This document shows, in pieces, positions 34,142 through 43,759 of a stretch of 64,000 nt of DNA; positions within the stretch are counted from its first letter, which is position 1; the number at the start of each line of letters is the position of its first letter. The notes below the pieces were generated by a model, which was not told the origin of the DNA, made no database searches, and saw only the letters and a program-made list of their open reading frames with translations. A program made the position numbers and the translations under genes. The DNA is from Maridesulfovibrio sp. (GTDB lineage Bacteria > Desulfobacterota > Desulfovibrionia > Desulfovibrionales > Desulfovibrionaceae), in the NCBI RefSeq assembly GCF_963667685.1, contig NZ_OY763930.1, positions 1,719,501 to 1,783,500 on the forward strand, read 5' to 3'.

Positions 34142-36295
34142 CTACACGTCTTTCAATTCTGCGATAAGATTTTGCAGTTCACCGGAGAGCCTTGCGATAT
34201 CGGCCACAGCGGTCATTGACTGTTGCATGGCTTCGGCTGTTTCCATGGCAATGCGGTTTACTTCTTCAGTTCCGCGGTTGATCTGTTCACTGGCTGCGGA
34301 CTGCTCTTCACTGGCAGTCGCGATTGCCCGGACCTGATCCGCGGTGGAATCTACATTCTGGACGATGGTTTCAAGGCTCTCGCCAGCCTGTTCAGCATAT
34401 TCGGTACTTTTTAAAACCATGCTAGCGGCATTGTTCATTTCATCAATATTTCTGCGTGTCTCGGCCTGAATGGCATGTACAGCCTGTTCAACTTCCTGAG
34501 TCGCCTGCATGGTCTTTTCAGCCAGCTTGCGAACTTCATCAGCTACAACTGCGAATCCGCGTCCTGCTTCACCTGCGCGCGCAGCTTCGATGGCTGCGTT
34601 GAGGGCAAGCAGGTTGGTCTGGTCGGCTATGTCGGTGATAACAGTAATGACCTGAGAGATACCTTCAGCCTGTGTTCCTAGTTCATTGAGTCCGCTGACC
34701 ATCTTTGTTGAGACTTTGTTTACAGATTCGATGGAGTTAACAACATCGCTGACGATACGTCCGCCGTTTTCAGCATTCTTTTTAGCCTCCATAGCGCTTT
34801 CCGCCGCTTGTGATGCATTCTGGGCAACTTCAAGGACAGAAGCATTCATCTGTTCCATGGCGGTAGCGGATTCGGAGGTCCGTTCGCGCTGTATTTCAGA
34901 GCCGCGAGCCGATTCTTCAACCTGGGAGGCCAGCTCTTCGGAGGCGGAAGTTACTTGCTCGACGATACCTTCCAACTGATGAGCAGCATGCAGCATACCT
35001 TCAGCCTTGGCTTTTTCAGCTGCTTCTTTAGCCAGCCTTGCTGCTTCAAGAGCTTCGTTGGCAGCTAATGTCTGTTGCTCGGCTTCTTTTGATTTTTCTT
35101 CTGCCGTAGATATGAATTTTACCAGACTGCTGACCATGGAGGTTAGCGCATCGTGCAGGGTTTTCAATTCACCGCTGAAAATGTCGGCGTTCATTTGAGT
35201 TTCAAAGTTACCTGCTGCAATTTCCTGCGCGCCACTGACCAGAACTCCGATGGGTTTGGAGATAGAGCGGGCAATTATGAGAACTACGATAATGACCAGC
35301 AGGATAGCCAGTATTGAGATCCCGGCAATCAATGTGAAGAAGTTGTTGGCTTCAGTGTAAATTTTGTCTGTGGGAATAGCTAGCCCGATACTCCATGGAG
35401 TGGATGTCCCGGCTATTACAATCGGCTCAAAAACGTAATAGTATTCTTTTCCGTCTATGAGTGAGGTCATTGTTTTATGGAAGACCTTGCCGGTCTTTAT
35501 GGCATCCAGGATGGCTGCGCGCTCTGCTTTGGGGAAAGCTTCGCCAATGCTTTTGGTTGTGCTGTCTTTATTCGGGTGGGCTACGCAGTAACCATCATTG
35601 GAGGCAATAAAGGCGTAACCTGTCTCCATTGGACGGATATCGGCGATCATTTTTTCAAATGCGCCGAGAATAATATCAATTCCGACAACACCGATAAATT
35701 TTCCTTTTTTAAGAATAGGAACACTGACGGTAGCCATCACCTCAGTAACAAGTGAGGTTGTGTATGGTTCAGTAAGGATCGCTTTTTTGGTGTCACGCGG
35801 TATCATGTACCATGCACGGGTATTGTTGGGATCATTTCTGTGCATTTCCGCCATCTTCCATGTATCGCCTTCATACCAGCCATACTGTCCGTACTCTCCG
35901 TTAGGTCCATACTTATCATTGCCGACGTACTCGGCGTCACGTCCATCCAGCGCGTTTGGTTCAATCACTATCTGTGTTCCGTAAAACATAGGATCGACAT
36001 CAGTAATCTTTTTGATTAATTCATCAACCATATCACGGTTAACATCTGCTTTATATTCCGTCATGCTCAGGATTCCAGCCGCTCCAACCCATGAAGCATC
36101 AAGAGCTTTTTCAATGATTCCTTTTACTTCGCTAACGTACCGCCCGGCCATTTCATTTGCCAGTTCCTGGGCCTGCGTAATAGAAGATTCGCGTGTTTTC
36201 TTTACCGTTATGGCAGTAAATGCAACGAAAATGAGGATCATCAGTACACTGATACTGATAGCGATTTTAGTACCTATACGCATATTCTTGAGCAT
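34142..36295 (-). CDS. Methyl-accepting chemotaxis protein with periplasmic double Cache sensor
   Basis: 717 residues. Transmembrane helix at about 9-29; a dCache domain with '[20 protein letters not shown]' near residue 159 and '[19 protein letters not shown]' near 190; second transmembrane helix at about 320-343; HAMP; long signalling domain whose tip '[21 protein letters not shown]' begins near residue 550. The cytoplasmic part is very close to the first chemoreceptor (2829-4922), while the sensor parts differ, so they probably sense different ligands. No CheR-binding pentapeptide at the C-terminus. Monocistronic. Confidence 0.95.
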   Translation of the reverse strand: MLKNMRIGTKIAISISVLMILIFVAFTAITVKKTRESSITQAQELANEMAGRYVSEVKGIIEKALDASWVGAAGILSMTEYKADVNRDMVDELIKKITDVDPMFYGTQIVIEPNALDGRDAEYVGNDKYGPNGEYGQYGWYEGDTWKMAEMHRNDPNNTRAWYMIPRDTKKAILTEPYTTSLVTEVMATVSVPILKKGKFIGVVGIDIILGAFEKMIADIRPMETGYAFIASNDGYCVAHPNKDSTTKSIGEAFPKAERAAILDAIKTGKVFHKTMTSLIDGKEYYYVFEPIVIAGTSTPWSIGLAIPTDKIYTEANNFFTLIAGISILAILLVIIVVLIIARSISKPIGVLVSGAQEIAAGNFETQMNADIFSGELKTLHDALTSMVSSLVKFISTAEEKSKEAEQQTLAANEALEAARLAKEAAEKAKAEGMLHAAHQLEGIVEQVTSASEELASQVEESARGSEIQRERTSESATAMEQMNASVLEVAQNASQAAESAMEAKKNAENGGRIVSDVVNSIESVNKVSTKMVSGLNELGTQAEGISQVITVITDIADQTNLLALNAAIEAARAGEAGRGFAVVADEVRKLAEKTMQATQEVEQAVHAIQAETRRNIDEMNNAASMVLKSTEYAEQAGESLETIVQNVDSTADQVRAIATASEEQSAASEQINRGTEEVNRIAMETAEAMQQSMTAVADIARLSGELQNLIAELKDV

Positions 36296-36450
36296 TAATT
36301 TCTCCCCCGTGTTTATATGACTGGCTGGCTTGGACTAATAAGCTAATCGTATTTATTGGGCACAAAATTACGATCTGGCGTTTTTATTACAATATTTTTT
36401 CCGATTTATCTACATAATCATTTGGCCTATGGCTTTAGTCTAATTATACA

Positions 36451-36494
36451 ATAAAAAACCGACAGTCCTGCATCGGGAGTGTCGGTTTTTTATT
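36451..36494 (-). terminator. Intrinsic terminator after xth
   Basis: AAAAAACCGACA and its complement TGTCGGTTTTTT enclose a GC-rich loop. A and T runs on both sides make it bidirectional. It lies about 34 bases after the xth stop. The 232-base gap to the next chemoreceptor start holds nothing else I can support. Confidence 0.88.
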
Positions 36495-36527
36495 ACAGTG
36501 CGTTATAAGAACTGCTTGAACAATAAA

Positions 36528-37295
36528 TCAGGAAAAGTCTAATTCGATCCCGATGGGGCAGTGGTCAGAACCCATGACATCAGATTCGATCCATGCATTT
36601 TTTACATTATTTTTAAGCTCTTCGGATACGAAAAAGTAATCAATACGCCACCCTGCGTTGTTCTTTCGGGCGTTGAAACGGTAGCTCCACCATGAATATT
36701 TCCCCGGGCTGTCATCAAACATGCGGAAAGTATCCACGTAGCCGTGCTCAATGAATTTATCCAGCCATGCGCGTTCGATAGGCAGGAATCCTGAACGTTC
36801 GGAGTTGGCCTTTGGGTTTTTAAGATCGATTTCCTTGTGGGCGGTGTTGAAATCTCCGCCGACAACAATGGGTTTCCTCTTGCGCAGTTCTTCGGCGTAT
36901 TCAAGAAAACTGTCGTAAAAGCCCATTTTGAACTCAAGGCGTTCGTCGCTCATCTGGCCGTTGGGGTAATATATGTTGAAAAGATAAAAATGCTCATATT
37001 CCATTAGAACCACCCGGCCTTCGCCCTGAAATTTTTCATCAGTAAGGCCAAATGAATGGGAAAGTACCGGCTGCCGTGAAAAACAAGCGGTTCCGGAATA
37101 ACCCTTTTTGACTTTCGACCAGTTCCAGAAGGATTCGTAGCCCTCAAAATCACGATTTTTGGCAGGAATCTGGTCCGGGTGGGCTTTGGTTTCCTGAACC
37201 ATAACCACATCGGCATTGCTCTGTTCAAACCATTCGTTGAAATTTTTCTTTATTACAGCGCGGTATCCGTTAACATTCCAAGAATAAATTTTCAT
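36528..37295 (-). CDS. xth: Exodeoxyribonuclease III
   Basis: 255 residues. AP endonuclease and 3'-5' exonuclease of base excision repair. Catalytic motifs: 'WNVNGYRA' (N8), 'QETK' (E36), 'NIYYPNGQ', 'GGDFNTAHKEIDL' (Asp/Asn near 147-149), 'WRIDYFFVS' and 'GSDHCPIG' with the catalytic His near residue 247. Length and order match ExoIII of the Xth type. It follows the double-methyltransferase gene by nine bases and may be co-transcribed with it. Confidence 0.95.
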   Translation of the reverse strand: MKIYSWNVNGYRAVIKKNFNEWFEQSNADVVMVQETKAHPDQIPAKNRDFEGYESFWNWSKVKKGYSGTACFSRQPVLSHSFGLTDEKFQGEGRVVLMEYEHFYLFNIYYPNGQMSDERLEFKMGFYDSFLEYAEELRKRKPIVVGGDFNTAHKEIDLKNPKANSERSGFLPIERAWLDKFIEHGYVDTFRMFDDSPGKYSWWSYRFNARKNNAGWRIDYFFVSEELKNNVKNAWIESDVMGSDHCPIGIELDFS

Positions 37296-37304
37296 ATTCT
37301 ATCC

Positions 37305-38774
37305 TTATTTTATACATTCAAAAGAAGTCTGACCAAAAGTTATATCAGTGGCTGTCACATTCTTCCAGCCTGATTGTCTGGCCATTGATTCAAGTTGATC
37401 CCTGCTGAAGTCATTAAAGATTCCTGCGGCTCTGCGTTGTTTGGGGTTGGAGCCGGGCAGGAACGGGTGGTAGATTAAGATTAATTTTTCTGAATTCGTA
37501 AACGCCCAGTCTAAAAACAGCTGAGGTTCATGGATGAATTCAAGCAGGAAAAGAGCGCAGACCACATCAAAGTCGTGGTCCGGAAACTGTTGCTGGTTGA
37601 GGTCCGCGATGAGTGTATGCCTGTTTCGGGCAACTATATCCAGCGGTGTATAAGTACAGCTCTCCGGGATGTAATCGCGCAGGAGCATCATTCCGGCTCC
37701 GGCATCAAGGACGCTGCTTCCTTCCGGGACCAACTGACCGGCCATGCCGGCGCGCAGGTCTGCTTCATTTCCAAGCATGTTCCAGCGGGCCCAGCGGCCG
37801 CAGTCAGTTTTTTTTTCTTTGATCAGCTCTTCAGTGAAGCTGATCATAAAATTCTCGGAGACCTGGGGACGCATCCCGGCAGACATCACCGAATGCGGTG
37901 TCCACGGCTGTTTGTATACCTGTTGCGGTGATAGAGATCTGTCCAGACTTATGACGTTGCAGAGTTCATGGCTTGGTGCATAGGGAACCAGCGCCCCGCC
38001 CATGTCCTCGTGCGGGAAACGATAAGAGTCATAGCCGAGGTCACGCAGCAGATTCATTATGGCGGAGAATTCCTTGATTCCTTGTTCAGAATTGTGAAAG
38101 TGCCCTTTTTCCCAGATTATTGCTGCCACGCGTCCTGTTTTTAGCAGTTCTAAGGCGCCGGTCAGTGTTGCCAGTTCATTCCCTTCAGTATCGATCTTAA
38201 GAAAAATACGTTCCTTTGATTTCATGAATCCGGCAGTGCGCACAATGTTATCCAGTGTCTCGACTCTGACTGTAAGCGTCTTTCCCTGACTGCGGTTGCC
38301 GGGTTGTGGGACAAGGCTATGCCCCATGGATGAATTCTGTATCAGTTCACTCTGTCCGCTTCTGGAAGATGCTGCGCATTGAGCTATCTTAACGTCTTCA
38401 AGGCATTGGTTGAAATCACACCAGAGGTGCAGCCTTTTAAGATTTGCAGGATGCGGTTCAATGGCAATGACTTTTACCTTGCCGGGGAATTTTTTTGCAG
38501 CAGTCAGGGTATATAGCCCGAAGTGTGCACCGACATCAATGAACAGATCTCCCGGTTGCAGGTGGGCATGCAGAAAGGCCCGTGATGCGTATTCAAATCC
38601 GCCGCAACGCGTTTCCCGGAAATTTAGGGAAGCCGTGCCGGGGTCATTCATTTCCGCGTTTGCCAGCAGCATTTCAAATTCAGGTTTGCCGGCATCGTTT
38701 TTGATCACACTGGGGATGATGCTCCATGCATCACGATTATGATTGATCTGTTCCAGTATTTTTTGTCTGCTCAC
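37305..38774 (-). CDS. Fused FkbM-family methyltransferase and second SAM methyltransferase
   Basis: 489 residues with two Rossmann methyltransferase domains. The first (about 60-270) is FkbM type: 'FIDVGAHFGLYTL' at 78-90, 'IAIEPHPANLKRL' and 'LKIDTEGNELATLTG'. The second (about 340-475) has a class I motif 'VLDAGAGMMLLRDY' near 353, 'DFDVVCALFLLEFIHEP' and no FkbM marks. FkbM enzymes act on O-linked sugars, glycans or lipids; a tandem arrangement in one chain suggests two methylations of one substrate. No glycan cluster is adjacent. Both SAM motifs look intact. The substrate cannot be named. Confidence 0.82.
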   Translation of the reverse strand: MSRQKILEQINHNRDAWSIIPSVIKNDAGKPEFEMLLANAEMNDPGTASLNFRETRCGGFEYASRAFLHAHLQPGDLFIDVGAHFGLYTLTAAKKFPGKVKVIAIEPHPANLKRLHLWCDFNQCLEDVKIAQCAASSRSGQSELIQNSSMGHSLVPQPGNRSQGKTLTVRVETLDNIVRTAGFMKSKERIFLKIDTEGNELATLTGALELLKTGRVAAIIWEKGHFHNSEQGIKEFSAIMNLLRDLGYDSYRFPHEDMGGALVPYAPSHELCNVISLDRSLSPQQVYKQPWTPHSVMSAGMRPQVSENFMISFTEELIKEKKTDCGRWARWNMLGNEADLRAGMAGQLVPEGSSVLDAGAGMMLLRDYIPESCTYTPLDIVARNRHTLIADLNQQQFPDHDFDVVCALFLLEFIHEPQLFLDWAFTNSEKLILIYHPFLPGSNPKQRRAAGIFNDFSRDQLESMARQSGWKNVTATDITFGQTSFECIK

Positions 38775-38833
38775 AATTTGTCCGCTTTTGGAGTGATTAC
38801 AGCTTTATGGTTAGTTACATGAAAGCCGGACAT

Positions 38834-38867
38834 AAAAAAAGCCCGCATGAAGCGGGCTTTAAAAAAA
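38834..38867 (-). terminator. Intrinsic terminator after the 27-residue gene
   Basis: AAAGCCCGC with GCGGGCTTT around a 5-base loop, flanked by A and T runs on both strands. On the minus strand it closes the short gene at 38897-38980. Confidence 0.88.
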
Positions 38868-38896
38868 TAGTAACGGGCACCCCCCGCTAAAAAAGA

Positions 38897-38980
38897 CTAG
38901 TCCTCTTGGCTGCCTGCTTTAATAAAAGCAATTGCAGCGATGGTCATAGCGAGTCCGAAGAAAAACCAGAAAAAGCTCAT
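38897..38980 (-). CDS. 27-residue single-helix membrane protein
   Basis: ATG at 38978-38980 follows GGAGGAGTAAGG, a strong ribosome site six to seven bases upstream, and a TAG ends the frame at 38897. The product is one hydrophobic helix ('FFWFFFGLAMTIAAIAFI') with a short polar tail ending in Glu-Asp. It has its own terminator and a weak upstream promoter, which supports real expression. Similar very short proteins are subunits or regulators of membrane complexes; no partner is identifiable here. Confidence 0.68.
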   Translation of the reverse strand: MSFFWFFFGLAMTIAAIAFIKAGSQED

Positions 38981-39005
38981 ATCCTTACTCCTCCATTTAG
39001 TGCTT

Positions 39006-39033
39006 ATTAAACTGGATTCCTTTCAGGTAGCAA
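39006..39033 (-). promoter_or_regulatory. Candidate sigma-70 promoter of the 27-residue gene
   Basis: On the minus strand TTGCTA (39033-39028) and TTTAAT (39011-39006) are spaced by 16 bases, about 25 bases before the ATG. Four of six positions match consensus in each box. Confidence 0.35.
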
Positions 39034-39131
39034 AAAAAAAGAGAGTTGAACAGTAAATATGGGAGATTGAACCCGGTTTTCCAGCAGGATAGCATAGTTT
39101 CGAACACCAGCATTGTGGCGAAATTCAATTG

Positions 39132-39956
39132 CTATACAGAAATATTGAGCACGGAGCCGGTTGGCGGTGGAGACATGTAGCTACCGGTTTGAAGCTTATC
39201 CATGATTTCACCGGCGGCCATGGGAGCGACCATGTCGGTGATTCCGGGATTGTTTTTTTCAGCTTCGGTCAGTCCCTTGTCCAATCCTTTTTTGATGGAG
39301 TCAACACTCTTGCCCTCATCTTCAAGAACTTGTTCGATCATGCTCTTGATGCTTTGAGCGGTATCTTCGCCGAATTGCTGACTGACCTGTGCGAAAGTGT
39401 TCTGCAGGGTCAGTTGTGCGCCTGTTCCGGGACTGGCGGCAAAGAAATGTTCCTGAAGCCCGTTTTCAAAGTAGTCGTTGATTGCGTTGTTCAGATTGGA
39501 ATTGAAGTTGTCCATAACCTGGTCCCCGGCTGCAAAACCGAAGTTCCGGTCAATGAACTGGATGGATTTTAGCAGACCTTTGCTCAGTGAATCTTCAGTG
39601 ATCTGCTCTCCTGAGTTGGCAATCACAATACCTTTAAAGGCTGTGGCTGCTTCGTGCCCGAATTTCCCTTCGATGAAATCGGCTGCACTGGCTAATGCGC
39701 CAGCCAGATCAGAAGGGTCCTTGGAAGTTACTTCCTCGTTGGACCCTTTCTGATTTTTACCTGTCTGGTCGGGTGTTACGGTCTTTTGAGCGATCAGATC
39801 TGCAAATTGGTCAGCAGTATTTACAGGCGGGGCCGAAACACTCAGGCGCGTCGCTCTAACGCCGGAAGTCCGACTCCCGCCCAAAAGCGGAGAACCGTTA
39901 TCCAGTAAATACGGAGCTCCGTAATTTGTTTTTAATGCTGATCCACTTATTTGCAT
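39132..39956 (-). CDS. Conserved-looking protein of unknown function
   Basis: 274 residues from ATG 39956, which has GGAAGGG eight bases upstream; an in-frame ATG at 39992 would add 12. No signal peptide. The first 90 residues are low-complexity (Ser, Thr, Pro, Gln), as in a disordered tail. The rest is helical, with Phe/Asp/Asn-rich 'FIDRNFGFAAGDQVMDNFNSN' and a Ser/Pro tail. The disordered start resembles secreted type III or flagellar-associated proteins, but I cannot assign a family. Transcribed divergently from the membrane-anchored gene at 40048. Confidence 0.6.
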   Translation of the reverse strand: MQISGSALKTNYGAPYLLDNGSPLLGGSRTSGVRATRLSVSAPPVNTADQFADLIAQKTVTPDQTGKNQKGSNEEVTSKDPSDLAGALASAADFIEGKFGHEAATAFKGIVIANSGEQITEDSLSKGLLKSIQFIDRNFGFAAGDQVMDNFNSNLNNAINDYFENGLQEHFFAASPGTGAQLTLQNTFAQVSQQFGEDTAQSIKSMIEQVLEDEGKSVDSIKKGLDKGLTEAEKNNPGITDMVAPMAAGEIMDKLQTGSYMSPPPTGSVLNISV

Positions 39957-40047
39957 AACCGTAACCCTTCCATGTGGGTCATATCGGATCATCTAAAGAA
40001 ATATTTAGGGAGTGCATTAAAAATAATGTGCTGGGCAGGAAGTTTGG

Positions 40048-40995
40048 TTGACGGCTGACTTGGCTGCCCGTATCTTTGCATCCATGAATATTGAAACCAT
40101 TAAAGAATTCATCCAGTCGCGGAAAATTTTATTGGGCTGTATTGCCGGGGTAATGGCAGTACTACTAGCCGGGTACGTCATTTTTTCTGTGCAGCAGTCC
40201 ATTGCCAGAGAGAATGCCCGCATTGCCGAACAGAACAGGATTGAGCAGGAGCGTGTCCTAAAGGAAAAACAGGATGCGAAAAGGGCCAAGGTTATCGAGT
40301 CCATGAAAAGGCTCATTGAGACCGGTAATGCCGAAACCGCGCTAACTGTAGCGGAGCAGAATAAAGAGCTCATGAACAACGAGCTGCGAGCCATGATCCA
40401 TCTGGCTACGGAAAAAGATCTGCTGGACCGCATAGACCGTACTTCCAAATGGAATTACGCCGACCTTGCCAAATATTATGCAGAACTGGCAGATCTTGAT
40501 CCAGAAAACAGCAAATATCGCAAGGAACTGAAAGGATATGACAAAAAGTTGCGTAAAAAATTGGAGCGCAAACTTTATGATCAGGCGCAGGCTCTTCCCA
40601 TACGTGATTTCAAGGCCAACATGGATATTTATGAAGAGTTGGTGCAGCTCAATCCCGGCGAGAAGCTCTACAAAAGTAAGTATGACTTTTACCGGGAAAA
40701 ATATGATGCTTTCATGAAAGATCTGGAGAAGTTCGGCCCCAAGCCGGAACTTTCAGCGGACGGAAAATTTTATCCTGAAGTAGAAAAATATCTGAAGAGT
40801 AGTGCCATGTCTCCTGAAACTCTGGAAATGGAGTCGGCTACCGATTGTTATTACACTGATTCCGGCTGGCTGGTCGGTTGTACCTACAGCGAAAAGAATG
40901 AGGTTGGTGTCAGGCGCAGCGAATTTATGTGGTTCACCATAACCAACTCGACTGTTCAGAAAGCTGAGCCGGGCGGGGCCTACACTGTGAACTAG
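40048..40995 (+). CDS. Membrane-anchored coiled-coil protein of unknown function
   Basis: 315 residues from TTG 40048 with AGGAAG six bases upstream; ATG 40084 is an alternative without a good site. One transmembrane helix at about 28-47, then a coiled coil (about 50-80) rich in Glu, Arg and Lys ('ARENARIAEQNRIEQERVLK'), then helical repeats that resemble TPR ('YYAELADLDPENSKYRKELKG', 'YEELVQLNPGEKLYKSKYD'), then a small Cys-containing end domain. Domain order suggests a scaffold or envelope-assembly factor. No family assigned. Confidence 0.65.
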   Translation: MTADLAARIFASMNIETIKEFIQSRKILLGCIAGVMAVLLAGYVIFSVQQSIARENARIAEQNRIEQERVLKEKQDAKRAKVIESMKRLIETGNAETALTVAEQNKELMNNELRAMIHLATEKDLLDRIDRTSKWNYADLAKYYAELADLDPENSKYRKELKGYDKKLRKKLERKLYDQAQALPIRDFKANMDIYEELVQLNPGEKLYKSKYDFYREKYDAFMKDLEKFGPKPELSADGKFYPEVEKYLKSSAMSPETLEMESATDCYYTDSGWLVGCTYSEKNEVGVRRSEFMWFTITNSTVQKAEPGGAYTVN

Positions 40996-41020
40996 CTGTA
41001 TTTTTTTCGCATTGAAATTA

Positions 41021-41064
41021 AAAAAACTCCGTCCGGATTGCTTCTGTTCCAGACGGAGTTTTTT
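41021..41064. terminator. Bidirectional intrinsic terminator between convergent genes
   Basis: AAAAAACTCCGTC and GACGGAGTTTTTT enclose an 18-base loop. It can serve the gene ending at 40995 and the minus-strand gene ending at 41094. Confidence 0.9.
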
Positions 41065-41093
41065 ATGCCCAAAGGCAAAATATACTACGTGAT

Positions 41094-41387
41094 TTAGTCT
41101 TCCAGATCCTTGATCCAGCCTTGCAGGGCATCGATGATTTTGCGGGCCTGATCCGGGCTGGATATGTTGAATTTAGATTGCGGGCGGTATTCGCCATTCA
41201 TTTTGCGGAAACGGCGGATGGTGTACATGTCTTTGCCGTATTCTCCGCTTTTGCGGTCCAGCTGTTTGTAGCGGAACATGATGGTGGTCCATGCACCTTT
41301 GGTCAGCACAACTTTATCAAGTTCTTTTACAATAATCTGATCATCTTCTTCATAATGTATAGTCAAATCTTCGATTGTTGAACTCAT
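41094..41387 (-). CDS. Small protein, possibly PC4/p15-like
   Basis: 97 residues, no signal peptide. Beta-rich start, then 'GAWTTIMFRYKQLDRKSGEYGKDMYTIRRF' and an amphipathic C-terminal helix 'PDQARKIIDALQGWIKDLE'. The strand-strand-strand-strand-helix plan and the Lys/Arg/aromatic residues recall the PC4-like single-stranded DNA-binding fold, but no specific motif proves it. AGGAGA lies ahead of the ATG. Monocistronic, with the omptin gene upstream ending 68 bases before it. Confidence 0.65.
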   Translation of the reverse strand: MSSTIEDLTIHYEEDDQIIVKELDKVVLTKGAWTTIMFRYKQLDRKSGEYGKDMYTIRRFRKMNGEYRPQSKFNISSPDQARKIIDALQGWIKDLED

Positions 41388-41455
41388 AATCTCTCCTTGA
41401 GGGTTTGATATAATAACCGGAACCTGCCGTAAATGTCTTTGGTTGTCAAAGGTAG

Positions 41456-42433
41456 CTAAAAGTTAAATCCCAGTTCAAGGCCGATGTTCCAAGTTTCATT
41501 ATCCAATCCGGCACTATTGCTGGATTCAGACGATTCTTCGGTGATCCGGTCTGTTATTTGGGTGTGTCCGACTTGCCGGTAATATTTCTGGTAGTCAAAG
41601 GAGAGGGTGCTGAAAATGTGCTCGGTGATGGAATAGCTGGTTGAAATTCCGGCTCCGAGGAATTTGATGTTGTAAATGTCTTCATTAAAGCGGAGGTCGC
41701 GGGAATAATGGTAGTCTTCGTCTTCTCCCCATGCGTAAATTGTTCCCTTTACGTATGCTTTAAATTTGAAGTCACCGAAATCTGATTCAGTCTGCACGCC
41801 TAAATATGGAGTATAAAACCATTGTTCATATCCCAGACCGGACTCGTGTTCAGCGAAACTGCCCTTGTCCGCCCGGAATCCTGACCAGCTGTATACATAG
41901 CTCCCGCTATGATCCTGCCATTTGTAGTTGTCAAATTTAAAGCCGACCATACCTGAAATGGTCAGATATTTGAATTTCAGCAGGTCTGCTTCAAGGTTGG
42001 CATCTGTGATGAGGACCCGTTTTACTTTAACGTTGCTGATGGAGTATGAATCCCAGCCGCGTGGATCGTAGGGGGTGGGCCAATCGGTATCTTCGACTTT
42101 GCCGTTATCCCCGGTGGTGAAGTTAGTCCAGAATCCACCGTTGAAGCGCAGCCAGTCCGTAAAATCAAAAGAGCCTTTAACCCCGGCAATCATGACATTG
42201 TCCAGATCCCATTGCAGCTCACTGATCTTTTGTCCCTTGCCCTCAATGTAGACCAGTTCTCTGGCCACTCCGTTAAGCAAGCCTACCTCTACACTCAGAC
42301 TGGCCGGAATACCGGACTCGTTTTGCAGCTTTGCACTGCGGAACGCATCTGCATGAAAGGCATGGGCAGTGGAAGAGAGGCAAAGCAGGAAAGCAAATAC
42401 ACAAATAGTAATTCGGGTAAAGTTTGTAGTCAT
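41456..42433 (-). CDS. Omptin-family outer-membrane aspartyl protease
   Basis: 325 residues. Signal peptide cleaved after about residue 25 ('SSTAHA'). The mature protein alternates amphipathic strands and ends in Phe ('GLELGFNF'), as outer-membrane barrels do. Catalytic pairs match omptins: D115 and D117 in 'EDTDW' for D83/D85 of OmpT, and D240 with H242 in 'EDYHY' for D210/H212. Other matches are 'SELQWDLDN' and 'GYEQWFYTPYLGV'. Omptins cut surface-exposed peptides at basic residues. The ATP-grasp gene lies 21 bases upstream on the same strand, so the two are probably co-expressed. Confidence 0.85.
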   Translation of the reverse strand: MTTNFTRITICVFAFLLCLSSTAHAFHADAFRSAKLQNESGIPASLSVEVGLLNGVARELVYIEGKGQKISELQWDLDNVMIAGVKGSFDFTDWLRFNGGFWTNFTTGDNGKVEDTDWPTPYDPRGWDSYSISNVKVKRVLITDANLEADLLKFKYLTISGMVGFKFDNYKWQDHSGSYVYSWSGFRADKGSFAEHESGLGYEQWFYTPYLGVQTESDFGDFKFKAYVKGTIYAWGEDEDYHYSRDLRFNEDIYNIKFLGAGISTSYSITEHIFSTLSFDYQKYYRQVGHTQITDRITEESSESSNSAGLDNETWNIGLELGFNF

Positions 42434-42454
42434 TTGGGTAATTGGAGTTGTAAA

Positions 42455-43621
42455 TTAGAAGTTAAGGTATTTTGTAAAATCAGCATGAAGCATCTTCTTA
42501 AGTTCATCCATGTTGTCAGCAGCAACTTCAGCAAAGATGAACGCGAACACCGGATATTCTTTATTGTCAATTTCTCGCAACTCAAGCGGTTTTGAGAAGT
42601 TGGCTTTGAATCCATCGTAATCAACTGAAGTGATTTTGGAGCGGTCCACGGCTGAGTCTATTTCACCGATAACCATAGCGAAAACCTTGCCGTCGCAACA
42701 ACCGGAAATCTTATCCCAGTCCGGCTTAATTCCTTCCATGAAACATTTATAAGGATTTATTCCGTATGCGTAGTATGCAAGGTCGGTTACGCACCACCCT
42801 GCAAAACGCATGGGATTGACCTCTATTACACCGAGGTTTCCGCGGCCATCGGTACGTACTTCAATATGTATGGGAAAATTTTTGAGTTCTGCACGTTTGC
42901 CGATTTCCTGCAATAAGTTCAGAAATTCATTATGGTGTTTGTTGATGATTTCGGTGGAGGTGATGTAGCAGCGGTCGCTGACATCGTCACTTGATGCAAA
43001 TAGATGCCCGAGAATATTGATTATTACCGGATTACCTTCTGTGTCGTAGTAAGCGTCAACTGCAAATTCTTCGCCTTCAATGCATTCCTCAATAATGAAG
43101 TTGTCCAGCTCCAGCACCTTAGCGGGATAAAGGGGCCGGATGTTGTCAACTTCACTTTGGATGGCCTGCACAGCCTTCAGCCAACCTTCTACCGATTCAA
43201 TCATGTGAACGCCGAGACTGAAAAAGCCGACACTAGGCTTTACTACACAGGGAATAGGCAGTTCTTCGCCCTTGATTCTATCAAGTTCTTCGAATTTAAC
43301 AGTGCGATAAAAGAAGTCCGGGTACATTGATTTAACAAGATCACGGAATTTACTTTTATCTTTAAATAATCTGATTTTCCGGGGCAGATCACCAATATTT
43401 AGATTGTTATCAATCCAGTCTATGGCGTTCTCTGAGTTTGAGTACAGCGGCTGCGATAGGTCTTTACTGTATGCTTCTATGAATTCTTTTGCTTTGGTTA
43501 GTTTGAAGGAAGTATTTTGAAGAGTTTGGCGGGCAACATTGTTGTCAAGCACGGGCCTTTGAAGTTCCGTCATGGTTTCTTTCAAGAGTTCAGATACATA
43601 AGGCTTTTCAAGAATGAACAT
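42455..43621 (-). CDS. ATP-grasp domain protein
   Basis: 388 residues from ATG 43621, which has AAGGAAA seven bases upstream; longer in-frame starts lack a site. The ATP-grasp fold is shown by 'PCVVKPSVGFFSLGVHMI' (Lys for ATP) near residue 126, 'IIEECIEGEEFAVDAYYD' near 177 and the metal-binding 'GVIEVNPMRFAGW' near 265. Such enzymes join a carboxylate to an amine or thiol with ATP, as in peptide tailoring or dipeptide synthesis. The N-terminal 90 residues are unassigned. The omptin gene follows directly; the product might be a surface peptide or modification, but that is a guess. Confidence 0.82.
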   Translation of the reverse strand: MFILEKPYVSELLKETMTELQRPVLDNNVARQTLQNTSFKLTKAKEFIEAYSKDLSQPLYSNSENAIDWIDNNLNIGDLPRKIRLFKDKSKFRDLVKSMYPDFFYRTVKFEELDRIKGEELPIPCVVKPSVGFFSLGVHMIESVEGWLKAVQAIQSEVDNIRPLYPAKVLELDNFIIEECIEGEEFAVDAYYDTEGNPVIINILGHLFASSDDVSDRCYITSTEIINKHHNEFLNLLQEIGKRAELKNFPIHIEVRTDGRGNLGVIEVNPMRFAGWCVTDLAYYAYGINPYKCFMEGIKPDWDKISGCCDGKVFAMVIGEIDSAVDRSKITSVDYDGFKANFSKPLELREIDNKEYPVFAFIFAEVAADNMDELKKMLHADFTKYLNF

Positions 43622-43759
43622 TGTGTTTTCCTTAGCGGGATATTTTTTAAGCTGTAGAATATCGCTATTATCTGGCAAACACAATAGGGAGAAAAAGAAA
43701 ACGGAAAGGGATGAAAATGAGGAAAGAAGTGGGATTAGAATGTTGTAAAGGAATAATGA

